From contig NZ_JZKH01000008.1 of the NCBI RefSeq assembly GCF_000961885.1, forward strand, positions 62,001 through 126,000: a stretch of DNA of 64,000 nt, written 5' to 3'. A program made the translations under genes and the position numbers. The notes beneath the pieces are model-generated. The model worked only from the letters and a program-made list of their open reading frames with translations. It was not told where the DNA came from and did no database searches. Shown here piece by piece: positions 54,398-63,180 of this stretch (its first letter is position 1; every line of letters begins with the position of its first letter). The stretch comes from Streptomyces rubellomurinus. GTDB taxonomy: Bacteria; Actinomycetota; Actinomycetes; Streptomycetales; Streptomycetaceae.

Positions 54398-55645
54398 ATG
54401 AGCGCTTCCACCCCTCAGCCCGACCAGTCCCTCCGCCCCGCCGACCGCCGGGTCTCCGCCCGGATCGGCGCGATCGCCGAGTCCGCGACCCTCGCCGTGG
54501 ACGCCAAGGCCAAGGCCCTCAAGGCGGCCGGCCGCCCGGTGATCGGCTTCGGCGCCGGCGAGCCCGACTTCCCGACCCCGGACTACATCGTCGAGGCGGC
54601 CGTCGACGCCTGCCGCGACCCGAAGAACCACCGCTACACCCCGGCGGGCGGGCTGCCCGAGCTGAAGGACGCGATCGCCGCCAAGACGCTGCGCGACTCC
54701 GGCTACCGGGTGGACGCCTCCCAGGTGCTGGTCACCAACGGCGGCAAGCAGGCCATCTACGAGGCCTTCGCCGCGATCCTCGACCCGGGCGACGAGGTCA
54801 TCGTCCCGGCGCCGTACTGGACCACCTACCCGGAGTCGATCCAGCTGGCCGGCGGCGTCCCGGTGGAGGTCGTCGCCGACGAGACCACCGGCTACAAGGT
54901 CTCGGTCGAGCAGCTGGAGGCCGCCCGCACCGAGAACACCAAGGTGGTGCTGTTCGTCTCGCCGTCCAACCCGACCGGCGCGGTGTACACCGAGGCCGAG
55001 GCCGAGGCGATCGGCCGCTGGGCGCTGGAGCACGGCCTGTGGGTGCTCACCGACGAGATCTACGAGCACCTGGTCTACGGCGACGCGACGTTCACCTCGC
55101 TGCCGGCCCTGCTGCCCGAGCTGGCCGACAAGTGCATCGTGGTCAACGGTGTGGCCAAGACCTACGCGATGACCGGCTGGCGGGTGGGCTGGGTGATCGG
55201 CCCCAAGGACGTGATCAAGGCCGCGACCAACCTGCAGTCGCACGCCACCTCGAACGTCTCCAACGTCGCGCAGCGCGCCGCGATCGCCGCCGTCGCCGGC
55301 GACCTGTCCGCGGTGCACGAGATGCGCACCGCCTTCGACCGCCGCCGCCGGACCATCGTGCGGATGCTCAACGAGATCGACGGCGTCGTCTGCCCCGAGC
55401 CCGAGGGCGCCTTCTACGCGTACCCGTCGGTCAAGGGCCTGCTGGGCAAGGAGATCCGCGGGCAGCGTCCGCAGACCTCCGCGGAGCTGGCGAGCCTGAT
55501 CCTGGACGAGGTCGAGGTCGCCGCCGTCCCGGGCGAGGCCTTCGGCACCCCCGGCTACCTGCGGTTCTCCTACGCGCTCGGCGACGAGGACCTGGTCGAG
55601 GGCATCAGCCGGATCCAGAAGCTGCTCGGCGAGGCCCGCGACTGA
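54398..55645 (+). CDS. aspC: Pyridoxal-phosphate aspartate aminotransferase (class I)
   Basis: Interconverts aspartate and oxaloacetate with a 2-oxoacid partner. The 415 residues carry [12 protein letters not shown], the Asn/Pro motif [11 protein letters not shown], the lysine K254 in [15 protein letters not shown] that binds the cofactor, and a C-terminal Arg in LRFSYALG. The ATG matches the family N-terminus. The ribosome binding site is weak. A hairpin terminator follows. Confidence 0.9.
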   Translation: MSASTPQPDQSLRPADRRVSARIGAIAESATLAVDAKAKALKAAGRPVIGFGAGEPDFPTPDYIVEAAVDACRDPKNHRYTPAGGLPELKDAIAAKTLRDSGYRVDASQVLVTNGGKQAIYEAFAAILDPGDEVIVPAPYWTTYPESIQLAGGVPVEVVADETTGYKVSVEQLEAARTENTKVVLFVSPSNPTGAVYTEAEAEAIGRWALEHGLWVLTDEIYEHLVYGDATFTSLPALLPELADKCIVVNGVAKTYAMTGWRVGWVIGPKDVIKAATNLQSHATSNVSNVAQRAAIAAVAGDLSAVHEMRTAFDRRRRTIVRMLNEIDGVVCPEPEGAFYAYPSVKGLLGKEIRGQRPQTSAELASLILDEVEVAAVPGEAFGTPGYLRFSYALGDEDLVEGISRIQKLLGEARD

Positions 55646-55698
55646 CGTCCCCCGCCCGACGTCCCCGTCAACGCGGCGCACGGGACTCACTCGGCACA

Positions 55699-55738
55699 CC
55701 GCCCTCTTTCACCCCTTCGGGGGATCGAAAGAGGGCGG
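55699..55738 (+). terminator. Terminator after aspC
   Basis: A 12 bp outer stem and an inner CCCC/GGGG stem capped by a TTCG tetraloop, 53 bases after the aminotransferase stop. It separates it from the adenosine deaminase gene. Confidence 0.82.
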
Positions 55739-55774
55739 TTCCCGTTCGGGGGCCCGATGCGGCAGTATTCGTCA

Positions 55775-56818
55775 ATGGAACGCCTGTTGAATCCGCGAGA
55801 CGTCAGGGGCCTCCCGAAGGCCCACCTGCACCTGCACTTCACCGGCTCGATGCGGCCCGCCACCCTGCTGGAGCTGGCCGACAAGCACGGCGTCCGGCTG
55901 CCGGAGGCGCTGAGCTCCGGCGAGCCGCCCAAGCTGCGGGCCACCGACGAGCGCGGCTGGTTCCGCTTCCAACGCCTGTACGACACCGCCCGCTCGGTGC
56001 TGCGGGACGAGGAGGACATCCGCCGGTTGGTCCTGGAGACCGCCGAGGACGAGCGGCTGGACGGCTCCCGCTGGCTGGAGATCCAGGTCGACCCGACCTC
56101 CTACGCGCCCCGGCTGGGCGGACTGATCCCCGCGCTGGAGCTGATCCTGGACGCGGTCGAGCACGCCGCCGCGGCCACCGGGGTGGGCATCCGGGTGCTG
56201 GTCGCCGCGAACCGGATGAAGTCCCCGATGGACGCCCGGACGCTGGCCCGGCTGGCCGTCCGCTACGCCGACCACGGCGTGGTCGGCTTCGGCCTCTCCA
56301 ACGACGAGCGCCGCGGCCTCGCCCGGGACTTCGACCGGGCCTTCGAGATCGCCCGCAAGGGCGGGCTGCTCGCCGCCCCGCACGGCGGCGAGCTGGCCGG
56401 GCCCGAGTCCGTCCGGGACTGCCTGGACGACCTGGGCGCCGGCCGGATCGGCCACGGCGTGCGGGCCGCCGAGGACCGGCGGCTGATGGAACGGCTCGCG
56501 GACCGGCAGGTCACCTGCGAGGTCTGCCCGTCCTCCAACGTCTCGCTCGGGGTCTACGAGCGGCCGCAGGACGTCCCGCTGCGCAAGCTGTTCGACGCCG
56601 GGGTGCCGCTGGCGCTCGGCGCGGACGACCCGCTGCTGTTCGGCACCCGGCTGGCCGCCCAGTACGAGCTCGCGCGTGACGTACTGGGCTTCTCGGACAC
56701 CGAACTCGCCGAGCTGGCACGGCAGTCGGTGCGCGGCTCGTGCGCGCCGGAGGCCGTCCGCAAGGAGCTGCTGGCGGAGATCGACGCCTGGCTGGTGGGG
56801 GTGCCGGTGGCGGTCTAG
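55775..56818 (+). CDS. Adenosine deaminase family protein
   Basis: A metal-dependent purine nucleoside deaminase. The 347 residues have the zinc site HLHLHF (H17, H19), the active-site HGGE, IGHGVRA and GADDPLLFG motifs. The start giving MERLLNPRDV fits the family; an in-frame ATG six codons earlier has a better ribosome binding site and cannot be excluded. SNDERRG replaces the more common SxDERRG wording, so substrate preference is open. Confidence 0.85.
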   Translation: MERLLNPRDVRGLPKAHLHLHFTGSMRPATLLELADKHGVRLPEALSSGEPPKLRATDERGWFRFQRLYDTARSVLRDEEDIRRLVLETAEDERLDGSRWLEIQVDPTSYAPRLGGLIPALELILDAVEHAAAATGVGIRVLVAANRMKSPMDARTLARLAVRYADHGVVGFGLSNDERRGLARDFDRAFEIARKGGLLAAPHGGELAGPESVRDCLDDLGAGRIGHGVRAAEDRRLMERLADRQVTCEVCPSSNVSLGVYERPQDVPLRKLFDAGVPLALGADDPLLFGTRLAAQYELARDVLGFSDTELAELARQSVRGSCAPEAVRKELLAEIDAWLVGVPVAV

Positions 56819-56830
56819 GGCCGGCTTCCG

Positions 56831-57874
56831 CTACAGCTCGACGCCGATCATCACCGGCTCGTTCACCAGTTCCACCCCGAAGGCCTCGCGGACGCCGTCC
56901 CGGATCTCCCGGGCCAGCGCCAGCAGGTCCTCGGCGGTGGCGGAGCCGCGGTTGGTGAGCGCCAGGGTGTGCTTGGTGGAGAGCGTCGCCGGGCCGCTGC
57001 CGTAGCCCTTGCCGAAGCCCGAGCGGTCGATCAGCCAGGCCGCCGAGGTCTTGGTGCAGCCCTCCGGGGCCGGGTAGGCGGGGGCGTTCTCGGCGCCCGG
57101 GCGGGTCCGGAAGGACTCGTACTGCGCGGCCGTGAGCACCGGGTTGGTGAAGAAGGAGCCGGCCGACCAGGTGTCGTGGTCCGCCGGGTCCAGCACCATG
57201 CCCTTGCCCGCGCGCAGCCCCAGCACCGCCTCGTACGCCCGGGCCAGCGGCACCCGCTCGCCCTGCTCGACACCGAAGTGCTTGGCGACCTCGGCGTACT
57301 TGACCGGGGTGGACAGCCCGGCCTCGTCGGCCAGGGCGAACCGCACCCGCAGCACCACGTAGCGGTCGGGCTCGGCCTTGAAGCGGCTGTGGCGGTAGGA
57401 GAACGCGCACTCGGCGTTCGTCAGCACGACCGTCTCCCCGGCCGTGCGGTCGTACGCGACCACCTCGGTGATCGTCTGGGCGACCTCCTGGCCGTACGCG
57501 CCGACGTTCTGCACCGGGGTGGCGCCGGCCGAGCCGGGGATGCCGGCCAGGAACTCGATGCCGGCCAGGCCGTGCTCGCGGACGGTGCGGGTGACCGCCT
57601 CCGACCAGACCTCGCCGGCCGCCAGCTCCAGCACGGTGCCGTCCAGCGCGAAGCCGGTGGTGGCGATCCGCAGCACGGTGCCCCGGAACCCGGCGTCGCC
57701 GATCACCAGGTTGGAGCCGCCGCCGAGGACGAGCAGCGGCTCGCCGGCCGCGTCGGCCTCGCGGACGGCGGCGATCACCTCGTCGTCGGTGTGGGCGGTC
57801 ACCAGGCGGCGGGCCGGGCCGCCGAGCCGCAGCGTGGTCAGCGGAGCGAGGGGGGCGTCGTTTTCTACCAGCAC
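56831..57874 (-). CDS. murB: UDP-N-acetylenolpyruvoylglucosamine reductase
   Basis: FAD enzyme reducing UDP-GlcNAc-enolpyruvate to UDP-MurNAc in peptidoglycan synthesis. The 347 residues contain the FAD-binding GGGSNLVIGD (51-60), IPGSAGATPVQNVGAYGQE, the catalytic Ser in SAGSFFTNP and the Glu in VNEPVMIG (type IIa layout). The start is probably the GTG giving VLVENDAPLAPLTT: a TACGCT -10 (57882-57887) lies seven bases upstream, so the mRNA may be leaderless. It converges with the adenosine deaminase gene. Confidence 0.94.
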   Translation of the reverse strand: MLVENDAPLAPLTTLRLGGPARRLVTAHTDDEVIAAVREADAAGEPLLVLGGGSNLVIGDAGFRGTVLRIATTGFALDGTVLELAAGEVWSEAVTRTVREHGLAGIEFLAGIPGSAGATPVQNVGAYGQEVAQTITEVVAYDRTAGETVVLTNAECAFSYRHSRFKAEPDRYVVLRVRFALADEAGLSTPVKYAEVAKHFGVEQGERVPLARAYEAVLGLRAGKGMVLDPADHDTWSAGSFFTNPVLTAAQYESFRTRPGAENAPAYPAPEGCTKTSAAWLIDRSGFGKGYGSGPATLSTKHTLALTNRGSATAEDLLALAREIRDGVREAFGVELVNEPVMIGVEL

Positions 57875-57881
57875 GCCCACC

Positions 57882-57887
57882 AGCGTA
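57882..57887 (-). promoter_or_regulatory. Candidate leaderless -10 element for murB
   Basis: TACGCT on the minus strand ends seven bases before the preferred murB GTG, and directly follows the terminator of the exporter gene. No clear -35 is seen because that position is in the terminator stem. Confidence 0.45.
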
Positions 57888-57888
57888 C

Positions 57889-57924
57889 GGGTGGCAGGGG
57901 TGCCCCCCGGCACCCCTGCCACCC
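57889..57924 (-). terminator. Terminator after the MFS gene
   Basis: A perfect 16 bp stem (57889-57904 with 57909-57924) with a CCCC loop, just after the MFS stop and immediately before murB. Confidence 0.82.
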
Positions 57925-57933
57925 GCCTCCGGT

Positions 57934-59373
57934 TCAGACGCGCGCGGGCCGGGCCGGTTCCGCGGACCGCTCCCCGACCGCCACGGCCGCGCGCCGCCGC
58001 GGGATGAGCGCGGCGGCGACCGCCCCCGCCGCGACCGCCGCCGCGCCGACGTACAGCGCCGGCACCAGCCCGTCCGTGAAGGCCTGCGCCGACCGGTAGC
58101 CGCCCTGCGCCGAGAACACCGCCGAGAGGACGGCGATCCCGAGCGCCCCGCCGACCTCGCGCAGGGAGTTGTTGGCGCCGGAGGCGATCCCCTGCTCCTG
58201 CGGCCGGACGCTCGCCATCACCAGCTGGGCGGTCGGGCCGAAGTACAGCGACATGCCGATCCCGCAGAGCACGATGGCGGGGATCTGCGCCCCGTAGTCG
58301 AACCCGGTGCCGCCGTCGGCGACGAGGCCGAACAGCGCCAGCCCGGCGGCCTGGAGCACCAACCCGGTGACCACGATCGGCCGGCCGCCGATCCGGTCGG
58401 AGACGATGCCCGCGACCGGCGAGACCAGCAGCGGCATCGCGGTCCACGGCAGCATCCGGATGCCGGCCTCCTGCGGGCTGAAGCCGCCGACGCCCTGGAG
58501 GTACTGGCTGATCAGGAAGATCGAGCCGAACATCCCCAGGTACATCAGCAGACTCGCCGCGTTGACGGCCGAGAAGGCCCGGCCGCGGAACAGCCGCATC
58601 GGGAGCATCGGGTGGGCGGCGAACCACTGCTCGTACCCGACGAACGCGGCCAGCAGCACACCGCCGGCGATCAGGGAGCCGAGGACCGGCGGGCTGCTCC
58701 AGCCGTCCGGGTTGCCGCGGATCAGGCCGAGGACGATCCCGAACATCCCCAGGCTGACCAGCGCCGTCCCGGTCACGTCCAGGGCCCGGTCGGCGCCCCG
58801 GCTCTCGCCGAGCCGGAGGAAGGCCAACGGCAGCAGGACCAGCCCGACCGGGACGTTCACCCAGAAGATCCACTGCCAGGAGAAGTGCTCGGTCAGGCTG
58901 CCGCCGATCAGCGGTCCGGCGGCGACGGCGAGGCCGCTGACGCCCGACCAGATGCCGAAGGCCAGTCCCCGCTTGGCCTCGGGCACGGCGACGGTGAGCA
59001 GGGTGAGGGTGAGCGGCATCATCACCGCGGCCCCGGCGCCCTGGACGGCGCGGGCGGCGATCAGCTCGCCGATGCCCGGGGAGAGCGCGGCGGCGGCGGA
59101 ACCGGCCGTGAAGACCGCCAGGCCGACCAGGAAGACGCGGCGGCGGCCGAAGCGCTCGCCGAGCGCGGCGCCGAACATCAGCAGGACGGCGAAGCTCAGG
59201 GTGTAGGCGCTGACCGTCCATTCGAGGTCGGACAGGCCGCCGCCGAGTTCCTCGCGGATCGACGGCAGTGCGGTGGTGACGACCAGGTTGTCCAGCGCCG
59301 CCATGAAGCCGGCCACGCTGACGACCACCAGGGTCCAGGTCGCGGCCCTGCCGAGGGCCGGTCTCTCCGTCAT
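57934..59373 (-). CDS. MFS exporter, DHA2 (EmrB/QacA) family
   Basis: Proton-driven drug or metabolite exporter of 479 residues with about 14 membrane helices. LDNLVVTTALPSI near the N-terminus and the antiporter motif GVSGLAVAAGPLIGGSLTE identify the family. A perfect 18 bp palindrome lies 25 bases upstream of its ATG and matches one at the adjacent TetR gene, so it is very likely the regulated target. The substrate is unknown. Confidence 0.92.
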   Translation of the reverse strand: MTERPALGRAATWTLVVVSVAGFMAALDNLVVTTALPSIREELGGGLSDLEWTVSAYTLSFAVLLMFGAALGERFGRRRVFLVGLAVFTAGSAAAALSPGIGELIAARAVQGAGAAVMMPLTLTLLTVAVPEAKRGLAFGIWSGVSGLAVAAGPLIGGSLTEHFSWQWIFWVNVPVGLVLLPLAFLRLGESRGADRALDVTGTALVSLGMFGIVLGLIRGNPDGWSSPPVLGSLIAGGVLLAAFVGYEQWFAAHPMLPMRLFRGRAFSAVNAASLLMYLGMFGSIFLISQYLQGVGGFSPQEAGIRMLPWTAMPLLVSPVAGIVSDRIGGRPIVVTGLVLQAAGLALFGLVADGGTGFDYGAQIPAIVLCGIGMSLYFGPTAQLVMASVRPQEQGIASGANNSLREVGGALGIAVLSAVFSAQGGYRSAQAFTDGLVPALYVGAAAVAAGAVAAALIPRRRAAVAVGERSAEPARPARV

Positions 59374-59397
59374 GACTTCTCCCGGATTCCTCTAGGT

Positions 59398-59415
59398 AGT
59401 TATTGCTCAATAACT
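59398..59415. promoter_or_regulatory. TetR operator upstream of the MFS gene
   Basis: AGTTATTG-CT-CAATAACT is a perfect 8 bp inverted repeat in an A+T-rich island 25 bases before the exporter ATG. It is identical at 14 of 18 positions to a second site at 60041-60058. Confidence 0.72.
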
Positions 59416-59459
59416 TTGCGGGGCCGAAAAACGGCCGCACGGATCACCGTGCGGCCGCG

Positions 59460-60032
59460 CTACTCGGCCTCGCCGCCCTGCCCGCACTCGTCGAAGCCGC
59501 CCCAGATCCGGTGCTCCTGGGGGAATCCGAGCGCCACCAGCGTGTTGATCAGCATCCCCTGGCCGAAGAACGCCGTGGCGCTCTTCAGGTCGCCGCCGAG
59601 CCGGACCCTGACCCGCTCGAACAGGCTCTCCCACAGCCGCCTGGCGGTCTCCCCGACCTCGTCCTCGCCGGCCGCCCTGGCCGCGAAGACCGAGACGTAG
59701 AGCTGCATCTGCATCATCAGCTGCTCGCGGTCCTCGACCAGCGCCAGGTAGGCGCCACCCATCGCCTCGGCGGCCTCCTCGCCGGACAGCCCGGCCGAGG
59801 CCTCGTCGAAGGCCCGCCAGGTCTCCTCGATGCAGCGTTCGGCGGCGGCCGAGAAGATCGCCTGCTTGCCCGGGAACAGCCGGAACAGGTACGGCTGCGA
59901 GACGCCGACCCGGCGGGCGATCGCCTCGGTCGAGGTGCCGTGGTACCCGCCCCGGGCGAACTCGATCATCGCGGCCCGGACGACGCTCTCGCGCCGCTCC
60001 TCCGCGGTCATCCGGATGCTCGACTTCGCCAT
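59460..60032 (-). CDS. TetR-family transcriptional regulator
   Basis: A 190-residue repressor. The N-terminal helix-turn-helix spans about 33-53 (HGTSTEAIARRVGVSQPYLF), followed by a helical ligand-binding domain. The ATG giving MAKSSIRMTAEERR is chosen; GGGAG lies close upstream. It is upstream of and co-directional with the exporter, and a matching operator covers its own promoter, implying autoregulation. Confidence 0.92.
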   Translation of the reverse strand: MAKSSIRMTAEERRESVVRAAMIEFARGGYHGTSTEAIARRVGVSQPYLFRLFPGKQAIFSAAAERCIEETWRAFDEASAGLSGEEAAEAMGGAYLALVEDREQLMMQMQLYVSVFAARAAGEDEVGETARRLWESLFERVRVRLGGDLKSATAFFGQGMLINTLVALGFPQEHRIWGGFDECGQGGEAE

Positions 60033-60039
60033 GTCTCCC

Positions 60040-60068
60040 AAGTTAGTGGCCAATCACTACCTTGGCAA
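60040..60068 (-). promoter_or_regulatory. TetR gene promoter with operator
   Basis: TTGCCA (60063-60068) and TAACTT (60040-60045) with a 17-base spacer form a good promoter. The operator AGTTAGTGGCCAATCACT (60041-60058) overlaps the -10 and spacer, so the regulator would block its own transcription. The predicted start is next to the ATG, giving a near-leaderless mRNA. Confidence 0.7.
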
Positions 60069-60127
60069 GGACGCGCGTCGCGGCGGGCACCCGCTTCCCG
60101 GAGCCCGCCGCGCACGCCCGTTCGGCC

Positions 60128-60550
60128 TCAGGCCAGGCGGACGACCGCCTTGGACATCCCGAGCACCTTCTGCCCGCCCGTGGTGGCCACCAGGTCGACC
60201 TGCACCGTGCGGTCGTCCAGCTTCTTGGCGACCTTGGCGGTGACCTCGATCACCGCGCCGACCCCGTCGTTCGGCACCGGCACCGGCCGGGTGAAGCGCA
60301 CGCCGTACTCGATCACCGCGGCCGGGTCGCCGACCCAGTCGGTGACCACGCGGGCCGCCTCGGCCATGGTGAACATGCCGTGCGCGATGACGTCCGGCAG
60401 GCCGACCTCCAGCGCGAACTTCTCGTTCCAGTGGATCGGGTTGAAGTCGCCGGAGGCGCCCGCGTACTGCACCAGCGTGGCGCGGGTCACCGGGAAGGAC
60501 TGCGCCGGCAGCTCGGTGCCGACCTCGACCTCGTCGTAGCTGATCGCCAT
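60128..60550 (-). CDS. MaoC-like (3R)-hydroxyacyl dehydratase, HadB type
   Basis: A 140-residue hot-dog-fold hydratase. The hydratase motif YAGASGDFNPIHWN keeps the catalytic D35 and H40, followed by GLPDVIAHGMF. The ATG giving MAISYDEVEVG has GGGGGA nine bases upstream. It overlaps or abuts the HadA-like gene and should form the active heterodimer with it, acting in fatty-acid or polyketide elongation. Confidence 0.88.
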   Translation of the reverse strand: MAISYDEVEVGTELPAQSFPVTRATLVQYAGASGDFNPIHWNEKFALEVGLPDVIAHGMFTMAEAARVVTDWVGDPAAVIEYGVRFTRPVPVPNDGVGAVIEVTAKVAKKLDDRTVQVDLVATTGGQKVLGMSKAVVRLA

Positions 60551-60555
60551 GCCGC

Positions 60556-61014
60556 TCACTCCCCCGTCTCGTCGGCGGCCCGGGCCACCAGCGTCATGAC
60601 CGACGTCACCACGTGCTCGCCGGTGGCGTCCGTCACCTCACCGCGCACGGTGAGCACGTCGTTGCCCGCCAGCGTCTTGATGGCGTCGATGGTCACCTCG
60701 ACGGCCAGCCGGTCGCCGGCCACCACCGGGCGGGTGTAGCGGAACTGCTGGTCACGGTGCACCACCCGGCTGTAGTCCAGGCCCAGCTCCGGGTCCTCGA
60801 CGACCTGGCCGGCCGCGCGGTAGGTGATCGCGAACGGGAAGGTCGGCGGGGCGATCACGTCCGGGTGGCCGAGCGCCTTCGCCGCCTCCGCGTCGGTGTA
60901 CGCGGGGTTGGCGTCCCCGATCGCGACCGCGAACTCACGGATCTTCTCCCGGCCGACCTCGTACGGCTCGGTGGGCGGGTAACTACGCCCGATGAAGGAG
61001 GGGTCGAGCGCCAT
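60556..61014 (-). CDS. MaoC-like dehydratase, HadA type
   Basis: A 152-residue hot-dog protein starting MALDPSFIGRSYPPTEPYEVG after GAGGAG. The region IGDANPAYTD occupies the place of the hydratase motif but lacks its catalytic His, as in HadA subunits that need HadB. It precedes hadB-like gene directly, so the two encode one complex. Confidence 0.86.
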   Translation of the reverse strand: MALDPSFIGRSYPPTEPYEVGREKIREFAVAIGDANPAYTDAEAAKALGHPDVIAPPTFPFAITYRAAGQVVEDPELGLDYSRVVHRDQQFRYTRPVVAGDRLAVEVTIDAIKTLAGNDVLTVRGEVTDATGEHVVTSVMTLVARAADETGE

Positions 61015-61064
61015 GGCAGCTCCTCGGAACACGGATGGACAAGGGTCGAACGGAATGCGCAAAT

Positions 61065-61106
61065 GACTCCGGGCCGCATCCCTCGTGAGGGATGCGGCCC
61101 GGAGTC
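61065..61106. terminator. Terminator between rpmG and the HadA gene
   Basis: A perfect 19 bp stem (61065-61083 with 61088-61106) with a tetraloop CGTG, 41 bases after the rpmG stop. It insulates the dehydratase genes from tRNA/rpmG transcription. Confidence 0.85.
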
Positions 61107-61147
61107 GAAGACCTGAATCACACAGGCCCGACAGCCCTGCGAAAGGG

Positions 61148-61312
61148 TCAGCGGGTCTCGCGGTGCGCGGTGTGCGAGTTGCAGCGGGGGCAGTGCTTCT
61201 TCATCTCAAGACGGTCCGGGTCGTTACGCCGGTTCTTCTTGGTGATGTAGTTCCGCTCCTTGCACTCCACGCAGGCCAGCGTGATCTTCGGGCGGACGTC
61301 GGTGGCAGCCAC
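61148..61312 (-). CDS. rpmG: 50S ribosomal protein L33, zinc-binding type (bL33)
   Basis: A 54-residue large-subunit protein starting [17 protein letters not shown] from GTG after AAGGAAGG. Two CxxC pairs (C14/C17, C41/C44) bind zinc, so this is the zinc-plus form. It follows tRNA-Met and tRNA-Thr on the same strand. Confidence 0.96.
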   Translation of the reverse strand: MAATDVRPKITLACVECKERNYITKKNRRNDPDRLEMKKHCPRCNSHTAHRETR

Positions 61313-61395
61313 GGGAGTGCCTTCCTTGGACAACGAATAAGAACACAACAAGAGTAGCCGACCGGGAGTGCGATCTCCCGACCGACTACGCGGGG

Positions 61396-61468
61396 TAGCG
61401 GTGACCGGACTTGAACCGGTGACACAGCGATTATGAGCCGCTTGCTCTACCAACTGAGCTACACCGCC
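61396..61468 (-). tRNA. tRNA-Met (CAT anticodon, elongator type)
   Basis: A 73-base cloverleaf with acceptor GGCGGTG/CACCGCT (one G-U at the end), D-arm AGCTCAGTTGGTAGAGC, anticodon loop CTCATAA (CAT) and T-arm GGTTCAAGTCC. The first pair and the arms fit an elongator rather than initiator tRNA. CCA is not encoded. Confidence 0.95.
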
Positions 61469-61511
61469 ACAGTGATCCGCAGCACAGCCGAAACTGACTG
61501 CTTCTCACCAG

Positions 61512-61584
61512 AGCCCCCATGCGGAATCGAACCGCAGACCTTCTCCTTACCATGGAGACGCTCTACCGACTGAGCTATAGGGGC
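61512..61584 (-). tRNA. tRNA-Thr (GGT anticodon)
   Basis: A 73-base cloverleaf with acceptor GCCCCTA/TGGGGGC, D-arm AGCTCAGTCGGTAGAGC, anticodon loop ATGGTAA (GGT) and T-arm GGTTCGATTCC. CCA is not encoded. It is first in the tRNA-Thr - tRNA-Met - rpmG unit. Confidence 0.96.
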
Positions 61585-61595
61585 GAACGAGGAAG

Positions 61596-61624
61596 AGATT
61601 ACACGTTCCGCGCCCAGAGGTGAA
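61596..61624 (-). promoter_or_regulatory. tRNA-Thr promoter
   Basis: TTCACC (61619-61624) and TAATCT (61596-61601) with a 17-base spacer, 12 bases before the tRNA 5' end. A good HrdB-type match in an otherwise GC-rich region. Confidence 0.68.
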
Positions 61625-61889
61625 ATCCGTATCCCGCGGCGAAGTCCGCAGGTCGACGCGGTGGACGGGCGGACGATCCAAGGCCGGGAGTTCGAGCGGC
61701 CCGCCAACCCGATGGCCCGGCCCCACCGACCGGCCCCGCCCGGCCGCGCTCACCACGGCCCGGCCGCGGCCCGACCCGATACGACTATTGCCCGCCTCCC
61801 GGCGGCCCGCCGCCCGGCCCCATAGGCTCGACGCTCATTGACCGGAACGGCCCTGGCACCCGACCGGGCGGCGCGACAAGGAGCCGAGG
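61625..61889. other. Intergenic DNA before the amidohydrolase-like gene
   Basis: No credible gene or terminator in these 265 bases. The plus-strand end has AAGGAGCC just before the ATG at 61890 as ribosome binding site. I could not find a promoter for that gene. Confidence 0.4.
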
Positions 61890-63158
61890 ATGGACAGCGC
61901 AGCCGCGGACGGGCCGCACTCCGGGCCCGGCCCGGCGGCCAACCCCCTCGGGCACGGCCCGGTCCTGCTGCTCACCGGCGCCCGGCTGATGGACGGCCGG
62001 GTGGTGGACGTCCGGATCAGCGGCGACCGCATCCAGGCGGTCGGCACGGTCGGCAGCCTCGGCCCGCTGCAGGCCCTGCCCGGCGCCCCCACCGTCACCA
62101 CCGGCGCCCGGATCGACCTGCGGGGCTACCTGCTGCTGCCCGCCCCCGCCGAGCCGCACGCCCACTACGACGCCGCCTTCTCCGCCGCCCTGGCCGCCCC
62201 GCCCCCGGAGACCGCGACCGACCTCACCCGCCGGGTCACCGAGGCCGCGCTCACCTCGCTCGGCTACGGCGCCACCGCCCAGCGCACCCACGTCCGGATC
62301 GGCGACGTGCACGGGCTGCGCCGGCTGGAGGCGGTGCTCACCGCCCGGCAGGCGCTGCGCGGGCTCGCCGAGCTGCAGGCCGTCGCGATGCCCCGGCTGC
62401 TCACCGGCCGGGCCGGCGCGGACGGGCGGGCGCAGCTGCGCGAGGCGCTCAAGCTGGGCGCCACCGCGGCCGGCGGCTGCCCGGAGCTGGACCCGGACCC
62501 GGCCGGCTACGTGCAGCTGCTGCTGGAGGCCGCCCGCGAGGCGGACTGCCCGGTGGACCTGCACACCACCGCCGCCGAGGCGCCCCAACTGGCCCGGATG
62601 GCGAGCGCGTTGGCGCCGCTGCGGCCGCGGGTGACGCTCGGCCCGTGCGGGGCGCTGCCGCCGGGTGCGTCCACCGCGCTGGCGAGCGGCGGGGTGCGGG
62701 TGGTCTGTCTGCCGCAGACCGGCGGCTGCACCGGGCTGGAGGGCCCGGCCACCGGCCTGCGGCCGGGCCTGCTGCGGGAGTTGGCGGAGGCCCGGGTGCC
62801 GCTCGCGGCGGGCAGCGGAGCGCTGCGGGACCCGTCGAACCCGGTCGGCCGGGCGGATCCGCTGGGGACGGCCTACCTGCTCGCGGCGAGCGGGGAGTTG
62901 GACCTGGAGACGGCGTACGACGCGGTGGCCAACCAGGCCCGGGCGGTGCTCGGGTTGCCGCCGGTACGGGTGGACGCCGGCTTCCCGGCGGAGCTGCTGG
63001 CGGTGCGCGGGGACAGCCTGGCCGGGGCGCTCACCGGCGGGCACAGCCGGCTGGTGGTGCACAGCGGGCGGGTGGTCAGCCGGACCAGCGCCGTCCGGGA
63101 GTTCGCCGACACCGTGGCGCTGGCGCTGCCCCGGCAGTCCGGGAGCACCGAAGGCTGA
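61890..63158 (+). CDS. Cytosine deaminase-like amidohydrolase, probably inactive
   Basis: A 422-residue amidohydrolase-superfamily protein. PAPAEPHAHYD (H90, H92) matches the first metal motif of cytosine deaminases (EPHxHLD), and H225 keeps the third His. The catalytic HxDE is reduced to HTTA, the later His region reads TLGPCGAL, and the Asp of GxDxxxDP is Gly310 (GSGALRDP). Three key catalytic positions thus look lost, so a binding or structural role is likely. The structural motif DPSNPVGRADPLGTAYLL is retained. Confidence 0.7.
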   Translation: MDSAAADGPHSGPGPAANPLGHGPVLLLTGARLMDGRVVDVRISGDRIQAVGTVGSLGPLQALPGAPTVTTGARIDLRGYLLLPAPAEPHAHYDAAFSAALAAPPPETATDLTRRVTEAALTSLGYGATAQRTHVRIGDVHGLRRLEAVLTARQALRGLAELQAVAMPRLLTGRAGADGRAQLREALKLGATAAGGCPELDPDPAGYVQLLLEAAREADCPVDLHTTAAEAPQLARMASALAPLRPRVTLGPCGALPPGASTALASGGVRVVCLPQTGGCTGLEGPATGLRPGLLRELAEARVPLAAGSGALRDPSNPVGRADPLGTAYLLAASGELDLETAYDAVANQARAVLGLPPVRVDAGFPAELLAVRGDSLAGALTGGHSRLVVHSGRVVSRTSAVREFADTVALALPRQSGSTEG

Positions 63159-63180
63159 GGCCGAGGGCTTGGAAGCCCAA

